Assembly (NCBI GenBank): GCA_012934845.2
Contig: WNNJ02002080.1
Span: 1-64,000, forward strand
Length of the DNA stretch: 64,000 nt
Origin: Pomphorhynchus laevis
Lineage: Eukaryota; Acanthocephala; Palaeacanthocephala; Echinorhynchida; Pomphorhynchidae
Direction of reading: 5' to 3'
The notes under the pieces are model-generated. The model did not search any database, had not been told where the DNA came from, and saw only the letters and a list, made by a program, of their open reading frames with translations. A program made the position numbers and the translations under genes. Positions 30,300-41,764 of the stretch are shown in pieces (the stretch's first letter is position 1; every line of letters begins with the position of its first letter).

Positions 30300-30715
30300 A
30301 ATGATTATTATTTGTTGATTAATAGTTAATTAGAATAAACTGACAGTTTACAAACTTACATAAACACATTTCTTTTTATCAGGTGCACTTATAACACAAA
30401 TGGAAAACATTTATACTCTGATGTATTGGAACTGATATAATCTGTATTTATTATTACAAATTCTGCAAATATTAAATACGTACGAAACAATTAAATAATT
30501 GTCTGTACAAGTCTATCGCAGTATAGCACAAAATATCATTTATTAATTAATTGATAATTTTGTGTTGCCTCGGAAAAAAATACAAATTATTAGCTGGATC
30601 AATAAAACATTTTATGTTATAAATAATTGTTCACACATATGTGTTAAATATTGAACAGGATAGAGTGATATAAATTTGTTTCTTACAAATTAGTCGACAA
30701 TTTTCTAAAAAATTA
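30300..30715. other. No gene seen
   Basis: AT-rich; nothing recognised. Confidence 0.45.
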
Positions 30716-30719
30716 TCAT

Positions 30720-30978
30720 GATCAGAGCAAATATTCACAATCGATATAAGCGGACATTTTTTAACCTCAATGTTTTCTCAGTACATGCTCCGTCGTATGC
30801 TAGCAGTTCGCCTCGCACCGCCTTTTACTTGAATGAAAAACGCAAGAACAGCAAGTACGGTGGAAGAATTATCAGTGCTGAAGAAATCAAGTGTGTACCG
30901 TTAATTTTTCTATATCCGGAGGAATTGGACCGCGAGCTCTTAAGCTACTCAAGAAAATTGTCTTATTATTTCTTAAAA
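30720..30978 (+). mobile_element. Group A retroelement C-terminal fragment
   Basis: Reads FFNLNVFSVHAPSYASSSPR, FYLNEKRKNSKYGGRI, AEEIKCVPLIF, then in the next frame SGGIGPRALKLLKKI. This matches the nuclease-side tail of group A ('DV-V-NPNAPSY...EKR--Y--RI--VE--F-PLVFS-SGGIG'). It abuts a permuted-PLE endonuclease at 30979. Confidence 0.75.
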
Positions 30979-31500
30979 GTTGTTTATATATAATTGTTCA
31001 TATATATACTTATCTTTTTTAATAATTTTAAGTTTTTTTCTTATTCCTTTTATCACCATGACTTCTTGGTTTGCGTTTAACCGGATTATTATAATATAGT
31101 TGTTTATTATGTATTATACTACTTCTGCCAATTCCTTGTACTACGTCATTCAATCCTAATGGGTACATGGAATTAAGCGTTTTAATCCAAAAATCTTCTT
31201 TTTCTAATAGTTTTTGATTTAATATTGATATGTTTTCTTCGATAATATGTTCTAAAATAAATAATTTACAGTTTTTAATATCATGTCCTATTAATCTCAT
31301 ATGTTTATGAAATATAGTTTGACTATTATGCTGTATATTATATATGTGTTGCCTAAAACTATTTTTTAACATTTGATATGTTTTTCCTATATATTGCAAT
31401 CCACATGTACATTGCATTAGATACAATACACCTGCGGTATTGCAGTTACAATTATTATTGATATTTAATGAAAAACGTTTGTTTATTTGCTTTATTTATT
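30979..31500 (-). mobile_element. Permuted PLE GIY-YIG endonuclease, best copy
   Basis: The minus strand gives CNCNTAGVLYLMQCTCGLQY and IGKTYQMLKNSFRQHIYNIQ, then FHKHMRLIGHDIKNCKLFIL, EHIIEENISILNQKLLEKED, FWIKTLNSMYPLGLNDVVQG. GVLY and YIG form the two-part GIY-YIG motif, R is in FRQH, and E in EKED. The CNC/CTC cysteines around them look like the zinc knuckle reported for Naiad-type PLEs. This is the only copy here with the catalytic N-terminus. It lacks the RT: the piece stops just after the basic tail at 31028. Confidence 0.85.
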
Positions 31501-31639
31501 TTTATAAGTTCATAAAATTTAGTCGAATCTAATTCGCAAAATTAATTCGGTAACTAGATTGGACAAACTAATTTGTCGTAAAAAAATCTACAATTTATAA
31601 GTAATTTATAATTAGAATTACAAATATTCCTTTTTCAAA

Positions 31640-32590
31640 GAACTGTTCGATTTAGTGTATGAGTTGCTGATTGAAGCCTCGACAGGTTCCATACAGTCAT
31701 CATCGTAAGGAATTATCTGTCAGCCTGAGTCGTGAACTTTTTCTTCTGTCTATGCTGCCGACGCGGTAACGATCTTCTCCAGCAAATACGCTGCATTTCC
31801 ACTTTAATTAGCGGCGCTTAGATGTTGCATGAGGAATGAATTTTCGTGATGTCCCGCGGTGACTTGGCCAGGTCTTTTTTCCAAATCTACGAAGAACTTG
31901 ACAGCCGACATACCAAATGCTTTAAGTGTCTCAAATCATCTACACAAATATGTATTGAGTATGGTTAATACCATTTTACTTGTACGCTTCCACTCTCCCA
32001 TGATATCAGAGAGCTATTTGCAGATATTCGACTAAGGCAACTTTGCTCTAAACGACAGAGGACGTCGGCGGCTGAGTGTAATCTTGATTAGGTTATTAAC
32101 TTCTGCATGGCGGGTGTGACGACTGCATGCTAGTACCAATCTAATTTGTGTCATCTGAAACGATCAATACGTGATCCACATCCGCATTCTTATGCTGCAT
32201 AGATGAGAAGACCAAGCCGTAAAGCGACCGCAATTATCATGCTGTTGTCGTTTAGATGAGTTCCAACCGCGGTTATCGGTATTGTTTGCAAAATATGTCT
32301 TGAATATAGTGACACAACTGCCTTCAGTCTGCTATGTTAATATCATACCTTACGTTCTGAAATGTCTTTCATGAAGTACATTTAGGAACGGTTGAGTGTA
32401 CTGTCTCTGTAGATGTGTTTGTAATGGAATCTCAGCTCAACAAAGGTTTTTCCACTCCAGCAATTCGTGTGCATGAATTGTACACGAATTGTACAATTGT
32501 ACGAATTGTACACGTCCTTTTCTATTAAGCCACGTCAGATGTTTTGTAGGATTAAACTGGTTAGATTCTAAGCTCCATTTACCGATGGCG
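31640..32590 (-). mobile_element. Group B retroelement nuclease region, broken
   Basis: Minus-strand pieces AVALRLGLLIYAAYKNADVD (start of the 'LRLGAPIC-PH-C-CG--VD' region), then after decay RRRPLSFRAKL, ETLKAFGMSAVKFFVDLEKR, HHENSFLMQHLSAANESGNA. The last parts match the C-terminal 'FL-QR-S-A-QRGNAAS' end of group B proteins. GC-rich against its flanks; many breaks. Confidence 0.65.
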
Positions 32591-33230
32591 TGAACGCTGG
32601 CGCGCCGTTAAAATTTTAGAGATATAAATTTGTATAAAGGTAAGTTTAACTTACCTTTATATAAATTCAATAAATTTTATAAAGATAAAAAATGAATTAT
32701 AAAATTATAAATATTATAATTATAAAAATTATAAATTTTATAATTTTTTTAATTCAATTTATTAATATTATATTATATTATAAATTCAACATTTATGAAT
32801 TGATTATAGGAACACAACAAATAGTTTAACTCCAAAAAATACAATATTTTGATAGCTACTGATATAATCTGCAGGAAAATTATAAACAGTTTATTCAAAT
32901 ACAAATGCATCAAGTTTGCAATTAATTCCGAGTTTGTAACAATGAAATATATAAAGAAAACAAATTTAAAATGAGCAAAAATACCATTAGCAAGGAAAAT
33001 GCTTGTATGTAATGATAGAACAACAAAAACAAGACAAAGAAGCTGAAAGAAATATGATTTATATTATAATATTATACGATATATAATATTATATATTATA
33101 TATAAAATAATCGTATTTATTTATATTAAATAAATACAATTTATATACGATATATATGAAGCAAAAATTACAAACATTAAAAAGAGCAAATACGTAAAAT
33201 TTATTAAATTTCACTACTACTCGAAAGGTG
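32590..33230. other. No gene seen; AT-rich palindromes
   Basis: Includes a perfect dyad AAAGGTAAGTT/AACTTACCTTT at about 32636-32660 and long runs of ATAAAATTATAAAT. No coding signal. Confidence 0.5.
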
Positions 33231-33239
33231 TCACGTCAC

Positions 33240-34640
33240 ATATTCTACATCTCTTATGCATCTTCGCAAATAATGACTAGAGTCAAGCTCAACAGGGTCC
33301 TCTTTCACCACCGTCTGATTCCAAGCCCGTTATTTTGATGAGGTTTTGAGTGTTACATACATGGACAGTTGGAATCTCATTGATCCATTCATGCGCATCA
33401 CTAATTAGATGACGAGGCATTAAGCTAAGATGGAATTTATTGAAAGCAGTATAGTGGGTTCAGTAAGAAACTGCGAAACAAAAATAAATCTAAAAATGTC
33501 AAATTGCTTAATGGTTCGAGAAAATGTCTTCTTTCTTCCTCAAAATGCTTGAGTCTTTATCCCGTATTCTGGTCCGTTTCAAGGCGTATTGAAAGAAGTC
33601 GGCCACGCGCCTGTCTGTCACATATATGCGTTGATCGCTGGTAAAAGTAGTTGAAAATGTTCACAGATTGTTCATCTCCCATTTGGCACATGTTGTGCAG
33701 TGTTTTATACAGACCCCATATAATTTTAACGTTTTCAACAGCTCGCTTGTTGCGGAGCCCTCAGATCCAACTATTAGTACGTGGCAGGTTACATCTTGTA
33801 TGTCTATAACGTAGAGTTCAGCTACCAGTTTTTTCAGAGGCGTATACCGATTTACTTTAGACTTTTCGGCACGCTTGAATATATTTGTGTTTGTTTCGTA
33901 CACCACAGCAAAGTCGAGTATTGCTGCCTTTCTAGCATTTGCGAAATACGTAATTAAATCTGGAATGAGGATGGTTCCATCTTCTGACACCTTCTTATTT
34001 TCTTCGATTACGCATTTTCCATCATGCTTTCGCCGTAATGCATATACAAATCGCATTTGCACAGCATCATGACTTCTTGTTATTGCGGATTTAGAGTAGA
34101 GGCACTCGTTAATGGCATGTAGCGGTGTCTCACGACTAGCACTACAATGCAGGCAGCTCTCGTTTCTGCCATGTATTCTAGTCATTTTGATAAAGACGAC
34201 TCTTGTCGGTAATAGGCCTGTTCGGTTATGTACTTGCTGCACATATTGTCTTCGGTTCTTTCGCCTGTATCGGAATGCCAGAAGGTCTTCTGGAGGTGGA
34301 ATTCAAATTGACTACAATCATATTGGAACTTTAATATGACCAAGAAGTCATAATTACTTCCGCCGTTTACCCGCGTATGTTTAGATTTCGTCACGTTAAC
34401 CTTCTGAGAATTGGGCAAAAATAACATTGCGTCAACATCGGTAACGGATATCCTAATGCTTTGCTTTAATTAAACATTTAGATTCGCCTTGTCCGTACCA
34501 GTTCTCGACCGTAATCGATTACCGCAAACATCACAAAGTACCACGCACCGAAAAGCTGCAACCGTCGAAATGAAAGAAGCCATTAAGGTCCAGCCTAAGA
34601 ACGCTACCTTGCGGCAACGCAATCGATCAGTCCCAAAATT
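33240..34640 (-). mobile_element. R2-like LINE 3' half
   Basis: The minus strand codes the C-terminal zinc knuckle and nuclease of R2/NeSL-type elements (separate entry), with frameshifted upstream sequence to about 34640 and an untranslated tail to about 33240. The RT itself is not present. Confidence 0.6.
33661..34242 (-). pseudogene. R2-type zinc knuckle plus restriction-like endonuclease
   Basis: 193 residues: HNRTGLLPTRVVFIKM, CLHCSASRETPLHAINEC (CCHC knuckle, C-x2-C-x7-H-x4-C), ITRSHDAVQMRFVYALR, CVIEENKKVSEDGTILIPDL (the 'PDL' Asp of the PD-(D/E)xK fold), KAAILDFAVVYETN (second acidic strand), RAEKSKVNRYTPLKKLVAEL (Lys/Tyr helix). These are the signature blocks of the R2-type nuclease that nicks the target. 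The open frame is intact over this domain but the rest of the element is missing. Confidence 0.75.
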
Positions 34641-34679
34641 TATAAATATTTAAATAAATAATTTTAAATTTATTCTAAT

Positions 34680-34912
34680 TTACAAATATTTTAAGGATAA
34701 GCGCCAATTCTAAAATGAACACTGTAATTATAAAAAAAGAAATGAAATCAATATGTAACGATGATATTAGAGGCATTATAGAAACAGAATTCAATTGCAT
34801 AAATCTTAATTTTGATAAAATAAATGAACATATATGCACTTATAATCTAGAATAAATTGAAAATAGTGAATTAGGGAAAATGCTATCAAAATGGTATAAA
34901 TATGGATTAAAG
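34680..34912 (+). mobile_element. Permuted-PLE fragment (linker to RT start)
   Basis: Codes KEMKSICNDDIRGIIETEFN, CINLNFDKINEHICTYNLE, then LGKMLSKWYKYGLK. It stops at 34912 where an unrelated block begins. The last about 45 bp are repeated at 35548-35592 on the other side of that block. Confidence 0.8.
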
Positions 34913-34997
34913 GTGCCGAAACTGTAACGACTATATTATTGACAATTATTATAAAAGATATTATGATCGGACAACAAATATTAAACTGAAAATGGTG

Positions 34998-35543
34998 ATT
35001 TTGTTGAGATATTTCCGGACTTCTTCGACTAACTTGTATTTTAGCTGGCTACATAATAGCTTCAGCTATCAGGTCGCATTACGACAGAAAGCATGCTGTC
35101 CAGACAACTCCACAGAGCGGGACTCATCAGTGGACGTCTCTGTATCACCGTTGTTTCGTCCTTCAGCATGCACTATATTGACGATACACATGGTGGTAAA
35201 ATACAAGTTAGTCGAAGAGGTCCGGAAATATCTCAACAAAATGAAATTAAACCGACTACCAACAAGACGATTTCAATGACTCATTTCAATCTGATGTGGA
35301 CCACCATGTGTATCGTCAATATAGTGCATGCTGAGGGACGAAACAACGATGATACAGAGACATTCACTGATGAGTCCAGAACTGTGGAGTTGTCTGGACA
35401 GCATGCTTTCTGTCGTAATGCGACCTGATAGCTGAAGCTATTATGTAGCCAGCTAAAATACAAGTTAGTCGAAGAGGTCCGGAAATATCTCAACAAAATG
35501 AAATTCAACCGACTACCAACAAGACGATTTCAATGACTCATTA
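34998..35543. repeat. Foldback element with 199-bp inverted arms and hammerhead-like boxes
   Basis: Left arm 34998-35196 and right arm 35301-35499 are inverted copies at roughly 95% identity. In addition 35200-35286 is repeated directly at 35457-35543, so the whole is two head-to-head units of about 245 bp. On the plus strand of the right unit: GCATGCT (35326-35332), GGACGAAAC (35336-35344), CTGATGAGTCC (35367-35377), hairpin GTCCAGA/TCTGGAC, AGCATGC (35400-35406, pairing with the first). GGAC and GTCC are the usual hammerhead stem II partners. The GAAAC box lies before CTGATGA. It sits inside a permuted PLE. Confidence 0.75.
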
Positions 35544-35544
35544 A

Positions 35545-35925
35545 AATGGTAAATTAAGGAAAATGCTATCAAAAGGGTATAAATATAGATTAAATAATAG
35601 CAACGACAAAAATAAAATTTATGGTTCGTTATATAATAACTTAAATGATTACTTTAGTAAGCTGATTAATAGTGAAAGCTCGAATATATCTAAGATAAAA
35701 ATTTGGAAAGATTATATATTTGATAAAATTAAAAATAAAATGAAAACAACAAACAATTATAAAAGGAAAGATCAAATTAATAAAGATATGTATAAAGAAC
35801 TTACTAAATTAAAGGATAACTATATAATAACAACTATTGATAAAGCTAGTAATAACTTTGTCTTCATATGCAAAAAGCTTTATTATGATATACTGACGAA
35901 AGAAGTTAATTATAGTGTTGAAATT
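35545..35925 (+). mobile_element. Permuted-PLE fragment (RT N-half)
   Basis: LRKMLSKGYKYRLNNSNDKN, NNLNDYFSKLINSESSNISK, then KDMYKELTKLKDNYIITTID and KKLYYDILTKEVN, breaking off into unrelated sequence at about 35925. It continues or duplicates the 34.68-34.91 kb piece. Confidence 0.85.
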
Positions 35926-35929
35926 TTGT

Positions 35930-36320
35930 TGATTATTTTCATGTTGCACGCTGCTTGAATATATACGCCAACAGTAGTACGCTACATTTCAGTATTGGTG
36001 GACCTCATCAGCTACTGAGTCAATACCTACGTTTTACGTTTTGGTACTTTTAATGTTGGCTGACGATCACTCGACTGGTCTGCTTTTACTGGCATTTTAG
36101 ATTTAATGATTTATATTTATTTATTATAAGTTATGAAATATTATATTAAATTATTAAATTATTTATTATTATTTAATAATTAATAATTTAATTATTTTAT
36201 TATTATCATTATGTTTAATTTATAAATAGTTTGAAATGCGTAAACTAAGATTTTAATTTAATAATTTAAATTAAAATCTAATCTAATTAATAAAATCTAA
36301 TCACACTTAAAATCTAACCT
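35930..36320. other. No gene seen
   Basis: Unassigned joint sequence, then AT-rich filler with ATTTAATAATTTAAATTAAA palindromes. Confidence 0.45.
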
Positions 36321-36329
36321 GATCTGATG

Positions 36330-38710
36330 TAATAAAAATGCGTTTCTGCAAGAGCCGCTAGATGTCAGTCGATTAAGTATTAAACGGGCACCTATTGCCA
36401 ATTGTCCTCTCCGTAAAGAAGCCCAGGCAACGTATGTTTGACATTTGTCGATCAACGGCTAAATAATTGAAAGGCTTGCCTCAGTCGTAGAGATAGTATT
36501 TTCATAGACTATTTCAAATCGCTCCGATGACTCCAACGGCGGATTAGACAATGGATGAAAAGGCGGAAGAGAGTCATAGAGGCATGTTTACTTCCAGTAG
36601 CGATGTTGGATCATCAAAGGGTATTGGGAACGGGAGATAGTCTTACAAACAAATACAATCCGATGACACCAATGGCAGATTGGACAATAAATGAAAAGGC
36701 AGAAAAGTCTCGGTGACTTGTTTCCTTACAGTAGCGATGTGTATCATTAAAGGATATTGGGAACGGGAGATAGCCCAACAAGCAAACCAAGACAATTAAA
36801 ATGGCAAGCAACAACTTTACAAAATATAAATCAAACGTGAAGAACAATGATCAAGTCATCCCTGACCGGAGTAGTTTTCATTGTCGGGTGCTGTGTAAAC
36901 AGGCAATTATACGGAGACAGCGAAAGAGGCATCAATATTCGAAGCGGACTAGCCTTCATGTAGAATGTAGAATGCCATCTCACAGGGGTGAAGGAACAGA
37001 ATTTGATCAGGAAACTTCGTCTTGGAAAGGAGAAAACTCCTCAAACTGTCTATGACAAGAGATGATCTATGCTGACTGACATTGAAGAAAATCTTGGTTG
37101 TTGGAAAGAGCATTTTAGGAATCTTCTTAATCCAATGGAATTGCCTTCTCTTGTAGAAGTAGAGTCCTTAGAAGCAACGGAAGAGCTCATCTCTTTGGAA
37201 GAGGTCATTGCTATTGATAAAAAACTTCGTAATGGCAATTCTTCTGGAGTAGAAGAGATTCTACCTGAAGCTTTAAAGGCTCTCGACGTTGTTGGCATGA
37301 AGTGGCTAACACGGATTTTTAACGTTGCATTGAAGTCGGGCAAGGTTCCTAGTGAGTGGTGAACTGAGGTTGTGGTACCGATCTTTGAGAAAGATGACGG
37401 AAGAGTGTGTTCCAATTATCGGTGCATCACTTATCTTATCAAAACTGGTAAGCTATTTGCTAGGATTCTTGAGTAAAGGATACGGCCTATGGTTGAGGAA
37501 GAGTTCCAAAAAGAACAATGCGGCTTTCGTCCAGGTCGTGGAAATACGGATCAGCTCTTTACTATCTCAACTATCTTCGAACAGTCTTTGAAGTTCGCTC
37601 AACAGGTCTACATGTGCTTTGTAGATTTAGAGAATGCGTTCGACAGAGTTCAATGAGAAAGGTTGTGATAGGTACTAAGAGAGTATGGAGTATCATACTG
37701 TCTTCAGTAAGTTGTAGATTCTATGTATGAAATAATTATTAGTTGTGTTCGTGCTCTAGGCAAGAGCTCTGAATCATTTCCAGTAGGCGTTGGGCTTCGT
37801 CAGTGTTTTCCTTAGTCTCCACTTTTGTTCTTTGTTTACATGGACAAAATTTCGAGACGGGCTGCTTTGACGGATGTCGGTCTTCAGTTCGGTTCAATTA
37901 GGATAACATCTCTGCCTTTTGCAGATGACGTTGTTTTCTTGATTTCTTGTCCTGAGGATTTACAATGCCTACTAGATCGATTTACGATGTAATGTCGAGC
38001 GGCAAGGATGTTGGTAAGTACCTCCAAGACTGTTTCTATGTGTTTGTCTAGAATTCAGATGCTAATGTCAATCCGGAATGTGGAAAAGGTACTTCCTGAT
38101 GTGAAGGATTCCAAGTATCTTGGGGTATTGTTCTCGAGGGAAGGCAGGAACATCAAGGAGATTGAGAAACGGATTTGTGCAGCTAACGCAGCAATGCGTT
38201 CTTTGTACAGGTCTGTCGTGGTGAAGCGGGAGTTGAGTCTTCGGGTGAAGCTTTCGGTTTACCACGCAATCTTCGTTCCTATCTTAACTTATGGTCATGA
38301 GATTTGGGTTATGACCAAAGGATCATATCTAGGATACAGGCGATCGAAATGAGGTTCCATCGCGGTATGGCCTTAGAGATAAGGTTAGAAATTCGGTAAT
38401 CCGGAATGGACTCGGAGTAAAGTTGCTGCTTCTCCACATCGCATAAAGTCAGTTGAGGGGATTGGGACACGTTTTGAGGATGTCTGGGGTAGAATTTTCA
38501 AAGGCTTTTCCAGAACGGACTCTCTGAAAAGCGACCTCAAGGTAGACTTCGATACTGGTAGAGGGATCAAATCTCGAAACTGGCCGAAGACCGCCTTGGG
38601 CTATCTTGAGAAAAGTCTGGTCTGTCGTCCAGCATCGCGATGTATGGAGTAGTTTGGTTTGTGCACTGTCTCCACGACCCGACACCCGGACCAGTTGTTG
38701 ACAGGAAAAA
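36330..38710 (+). mobile_element. LINE (Rex1/RTE-like RT), nearly full RT region, broken
   Basis: RT blocks in order: EEVIAIDKKLRNGNSSGVEE ('I--LK-GKA-G-D---E'), MKWLTRIFNVALKSGKVPSE W, VVPIFEKDDGRVCSNYRCIT, FQKEQCGFRPGRGNTDQLFT, VYMCFVDLENAFDRVQ (motif A), VGLRQCFP-SPLLFFVYMDK (motif B), LPFADDVVFL (motif C), SKYLGVLFSREGRNIKEIEK, LSVYHAIFVPILTYGHEIWV. Stops and frame changes interrupt it about every 100-300 bp. The tail (38350-38710) is the C-terminal region. 'GFRPGRGT-DQLFTL' is the Rex1/RTE-like signature. A 5' tandem repeat precedes it. Confidence 0.75.
36511..36790 (+). repeat. Two tandem ~140-bp units in the LINE leader
   Basis: CCGATGACNCCAANGGC, GACAATNNATGAAAAGGC and GGNTATTGGGAACGGGAGATA recur once each in 36519-36640 and 36658-36780. 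Tandem leader monomers often hold the promoter in LINEs; function here is inferred. Confidence 0.7.
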
Positions 38711-38719
38711 TCTTGTATA

Positions 38720-39235
38720 TTATTTGTTTTTTCTTGTCAAGAAATTGTTGTTGTATATTGTAAATATGATATTTTAATAATATTTTTTTTCTTTACAATT
38801 ATCCATTATAAGAAAAAGAAAAAATTATCGAATTTGCTTGAGAATTAGCAGTAAAATAATAATGTCGTATCAATAATACATATATTCAGTATTTCTAACA
38901 TTGGTTATATTACATGGAAAACAAAGTCCACAGGTCAATAATAACTTGTTAGTCGAACAAATCAGGTCAAATAACTTAGTATACGTATCTTATCTTTTTT
39001 CTTTTGCCATTAATACCGTATGGAAGCGAGGGCGGCTCTCAATGGTGTGTTTATATGATTTTCGTTCACATTTGACATGTTCATCTATTAATAAAATTAT
39101 CAAATATAATTTAATAAAAATGCGTTTCTATAATTTTTGCACGAATAAATTTTATTTTCTAGAGTCTCCTTGAAAACGACAAAATATTTGCTATGCCGAA
39201 TGTGCTAATAATTTCAAGTATTCAATGAAAAATAA
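38720..39235. other. UBR gene 3' flank; decayed repeat at 38755-38870
   Basis: 38755-38870 is similar to 20697-20815 (TATTTTAATAATATTTT, TTACAATTNTCCNTTATAAG, GCTTNANAATTAGCAG), so it is an old dispersed repeat, probably a decayed PLE tail. The rest (39000-39235) would hold the 3' UTR of the UBR gene on the minus strand; no clean AATAAA is seen in it. Confidence 0.45.
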
Positions 39236-39238
39236 AAG

Positions 39239-39380
39239 CTAAAAATTTTCCCAATACAGAGAAAAGGCAATTCTGTGAGTATGTGCATATCTTGACGATT
39301 CGTGCGGTACATTTTGACGATACCACGTCTGTCTAAGCTTTTGAAGCAACGGCTGATTCAAAAATAGCGGATATCCTCTT
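39239..39380 (-). CDS. UBR1/2-type E3 ubiquitin ligase, last exon
   Basis: After a strong acceptor (GGTTTTTTGTTTTTAG) the exon reads (K)RGYPLFLNQPLLQKLRQTW, YRQNVPHESSRYAHTHRIAF, SLYWENF and TAG. Human UBR2 ends (L)RRGNPLHLCKERFKKIQKLW...EEIGHAQEANQTLVGIDWQHL, so this is the C-terminal helix pair of the family. The split codon AA/A joins it in phase to the exon at 45276-45587. The product is an N-recognin RING E3 that marks proteins with destabilising N-terminal residues; this exon is in the C-terminal cap domain. The preceding intron is 5.9 kb and full of transposon sequence. Confidence 0.85.
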
Positions 39381-39744
39381 CTAAAAACAAAAAACCAAAG
39401 TAATAAATTAAGACGACACATTATTAATTGTAGATTAAAACTGCTTGCTAATAAATTGGTATTAATTTACCAATAATAAATAAATTGGTATTATAGTATT
39501 GCTTGTTAGTAAATTGGTATTAATAGATAAAACAATCTTCAGATTTAAAACGACATTATTATGGCACGCCGATTGTTAAGTCAATCAAAAGCATTTAAAA
39601 TCCGATAATACCTCATCTGCTGCTAAATACCTTTATTTTAACAAATAGATAAACATTGCTAAATGCAATTTATTAGTTGTACATTATTTATTAATAAAAT
39701 TATTTATAAAATTTATTCATCTATTCAAAAATAATAGATTATTT

Positions 39745-40015
39745 ATTAATTAGAATTTCACTTGAGTCTGGTAGATTATTATGCATATTGCTGAAATTAT
39801 TATAGATCAAGATTAAATAAGTTTTATTTTATTAACAAGTTTTCGATCGTTAGATCCTTTTTAAGTTGCCTCTTGAAAAGAATCTAAAAGCAACATGAAA
39901 AGGATCTAAAACGATTAAAAGCTTATTAACAAAATAAAACTTCTTTTTTCTTGAGTCTATAATAATTTCAGCAATTTGCATTATAGATTAGTTATTATTA
40001 ATTATAATCTAATTC
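39745..40015. repeat. Foldback (MITE-like) repeat in the last UBR intron
   Basis: Imperfect inverted arms: GCATATTGCTGAAATTATTA with TAATAATTTCAGCAATTTGC, AAGTTTTATTTTATTAACAA with its complement, and GATCCTTTTTAAGTTGC with GCAACATGAAAAGGATC. Arms are about 110-120 bp with a short centre. No target duplication could be fixed and no coding capacity is seen. Confidence 0.65.
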
Positions 40016-40171
40016 TGATGGCTTAAAAAATTTAAGAGATAAAATACATAAGATAATATACACAAGAGAATATCATACAAATACAATAAGCACAACAAAG
40101 ACAAATACATCAATTGGAGTCTCATATACACTTACAATGGTAAGGGAAAGCCTTCAAACAAAGTTTTGTGT

Positions 40172-40275
40172 TGCAGTTGCAATGGCTAAGCCGCACGATG
40201 TAAAGGCTGCAAATGCGTCAAAGAGGGTAAACACTGTATTAGCTACAGAGCAGATAGTTGCTGCAACAGGTTATC
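40172..40275 (+). pseudogene. CXC-like cysteine block of the group A element
   Basis: CSCNG, then (after one stop) AARCKGCKCVKEGKHCISYR and ADSCCNR. The spacing C-x-C ... C-x2-C-x-C-x6-C ... CC resembles tesmin/CXC cysteine-rich DNA-binding motifs. In this group it sits upstream of the RT and could bind DNA or RNA. The identification rests on cysteine spacing only. Confidence 0.45.
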
Positions 40276-41037
40276 GATGGACTTACCGATAGTAGTCAAC
40301 CCTTCCACGAAGTATTTGATCAGTCTCAATGTAATCGCAACTGATGAGCGGGATAATTCAACAGTGCCCAATCAGGAGGATGTGCCTACAATTGATCGGC
40401 ATGCGTTATCAAATCATTGCATGACCTTAATCGGTTGTGATTTACTCACTGATTGCTTGGCTACTGACAGGATGTCATGTAGCTACGAGGATTCTATTGA
40501 TTTTATGTACAACAAAGCCTTCCTATGGAAGCCAAACCTACTATCTTTACCAATTTAGCAAGCTAGCAATCGGTTCATAGACTTGTTGGCTTCGAAATAC
40601 TTGGATGTTGGTGAGGGTACTGCAGATAAAGGTATCACGCTCAAAGAGGCTACAGCTATTTGTCAGATCCTACTGCAGCGAATACCTTCCCGAAAAACCG
40701 CAGTTATCAGGAAAACCTTAGAGAGGCGTACTCAAATGTAGGCAGATAAACAAATCCGTAATTTATTTGTAGAGGCTTTCACATTGCAACAGAAGGCGGT
40801 TCAAAGGTCGGCGAAAAATATTCGTATTGCAACAAGCATGTGATGTTCTCTAGGTTGATGCAGTCTGGATAGACACGTGGCGCTATTCGGGCATTAGAGT
40901 CTCAACATGCTTTTCTGCCTTTACTCAAACCTGACGATGAAATAGATAGAGTAGCTATATTTGACATATTATCTGACTTACACCCGCAGGAAAGCATATC
41001 CATAAAGATTCAACTCAGAACGTTCCTCAAACCGGCT

Positions 41038-41598
41038 GTGTGCCTCATCACGCTGTTGTGTTCTCTGCAATTGATTGGGCAAATCATAATCAGCGCAGCA
41101 TTGAATAATCGCGGTTGCGTTGGTCCTTCTGGAGTAGATGCCGATGCTTTCAGACGAATGATCAGTTTATTTGGCTGTCATTCACGATTATTAGCAGACG
41201 CCATCGCTATCTTTGCAATTCGGATACCAAGTGAACGTGTTGGCTCATCTATTCTGGATGCCTTTACAGTGGGTCGTCTGGTGTCTCTTGATAAGAACCT
41301 AGGCGTGCGCCCAATTGACATTGGAGAAATTGTTCGCTGCATGATGGGGATGGTAATTATGAGCATAATAGGAAAATATCTTCCGGTAGTGTCTGGACAT
41401 GTTCAAATGTGTAGTGGTCAGCGCGGTGGAATGAAATACATTATACACAAAGTTTCCGAGATTATGACCGCTAACGATCAGCGTGTGCTTATTTCTGTGG
41501 ATGCAGAGAACGCATTCAATACGGCCAATCGGAAAGTCGCTCTAGCAAACGCGCCTTATATTTGTCCTGCGCTAAAGTGTATTCTGCATAATACGTAA
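41038..41598 (+). pseudogene. Group A reverse transcriptase, fingers and motif A
   Basis: An open stretch of 186 codons with GPSGVDADAFRRM, SLDKNLGVRPIDIGEIV ('LNKN-GVRPIG-GE' signature), QMCSGQRGGMKYIIHKV, and ISVDAENAFNTANRKVAL (catalytic Asp of motif A present). It matches the 59.7-60.2 kb copy residue by residue through these blocks. The palm motifs B and C are absent. Confidence 0.8.
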
Positions 41599-41764
41599 TC
41601 AAAACCGTCTAAGTTACAAAGAAGCTATAGCGATATGATCTCGCACTTATGGACACGAGTGAACATCACTATCGCGCGTTCTATTTCGTGCTGCCTACGG
41701 TCTCCATGATCTCAAATCGGTGAATTTACACGATCCATGGGGAACGCGATGACTGGAATATCTA

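Larger units (their letters stand above)
40130..41760 (+). mobile_element. Group A retroelement, 5' part and RT, broken
   Basis: Order: a Cys-rich block (40172-40275), an unrecognised ORF1-like stretch (MDLPIVVNPSTKY... to about 40560), then TRGAIRALESQHAFLPLLKP, DDEIDRVAIFDILSDLHPQE, GCVGPSGVDADAFRRMISLF, LVSLDKNLGVRPIDIGEIVR, SGHVQMCSGQRGGMKYIIHK, VLISVDAENAFNTANRKVAL (motif A). It jumps after NAPYICPALKCI to a short unidentifiable tail, so motif B, C and the nuclease are deleted. It lies inside the last UBR intron, antisense to the gene. Confidence 0.75.

Noticed and set aside
34182-34427. Minus-strand frame overlapping the R2-like nuclease start
   Set aside because: It covers the frameshifted upstream part of the same element, not a separate gene.
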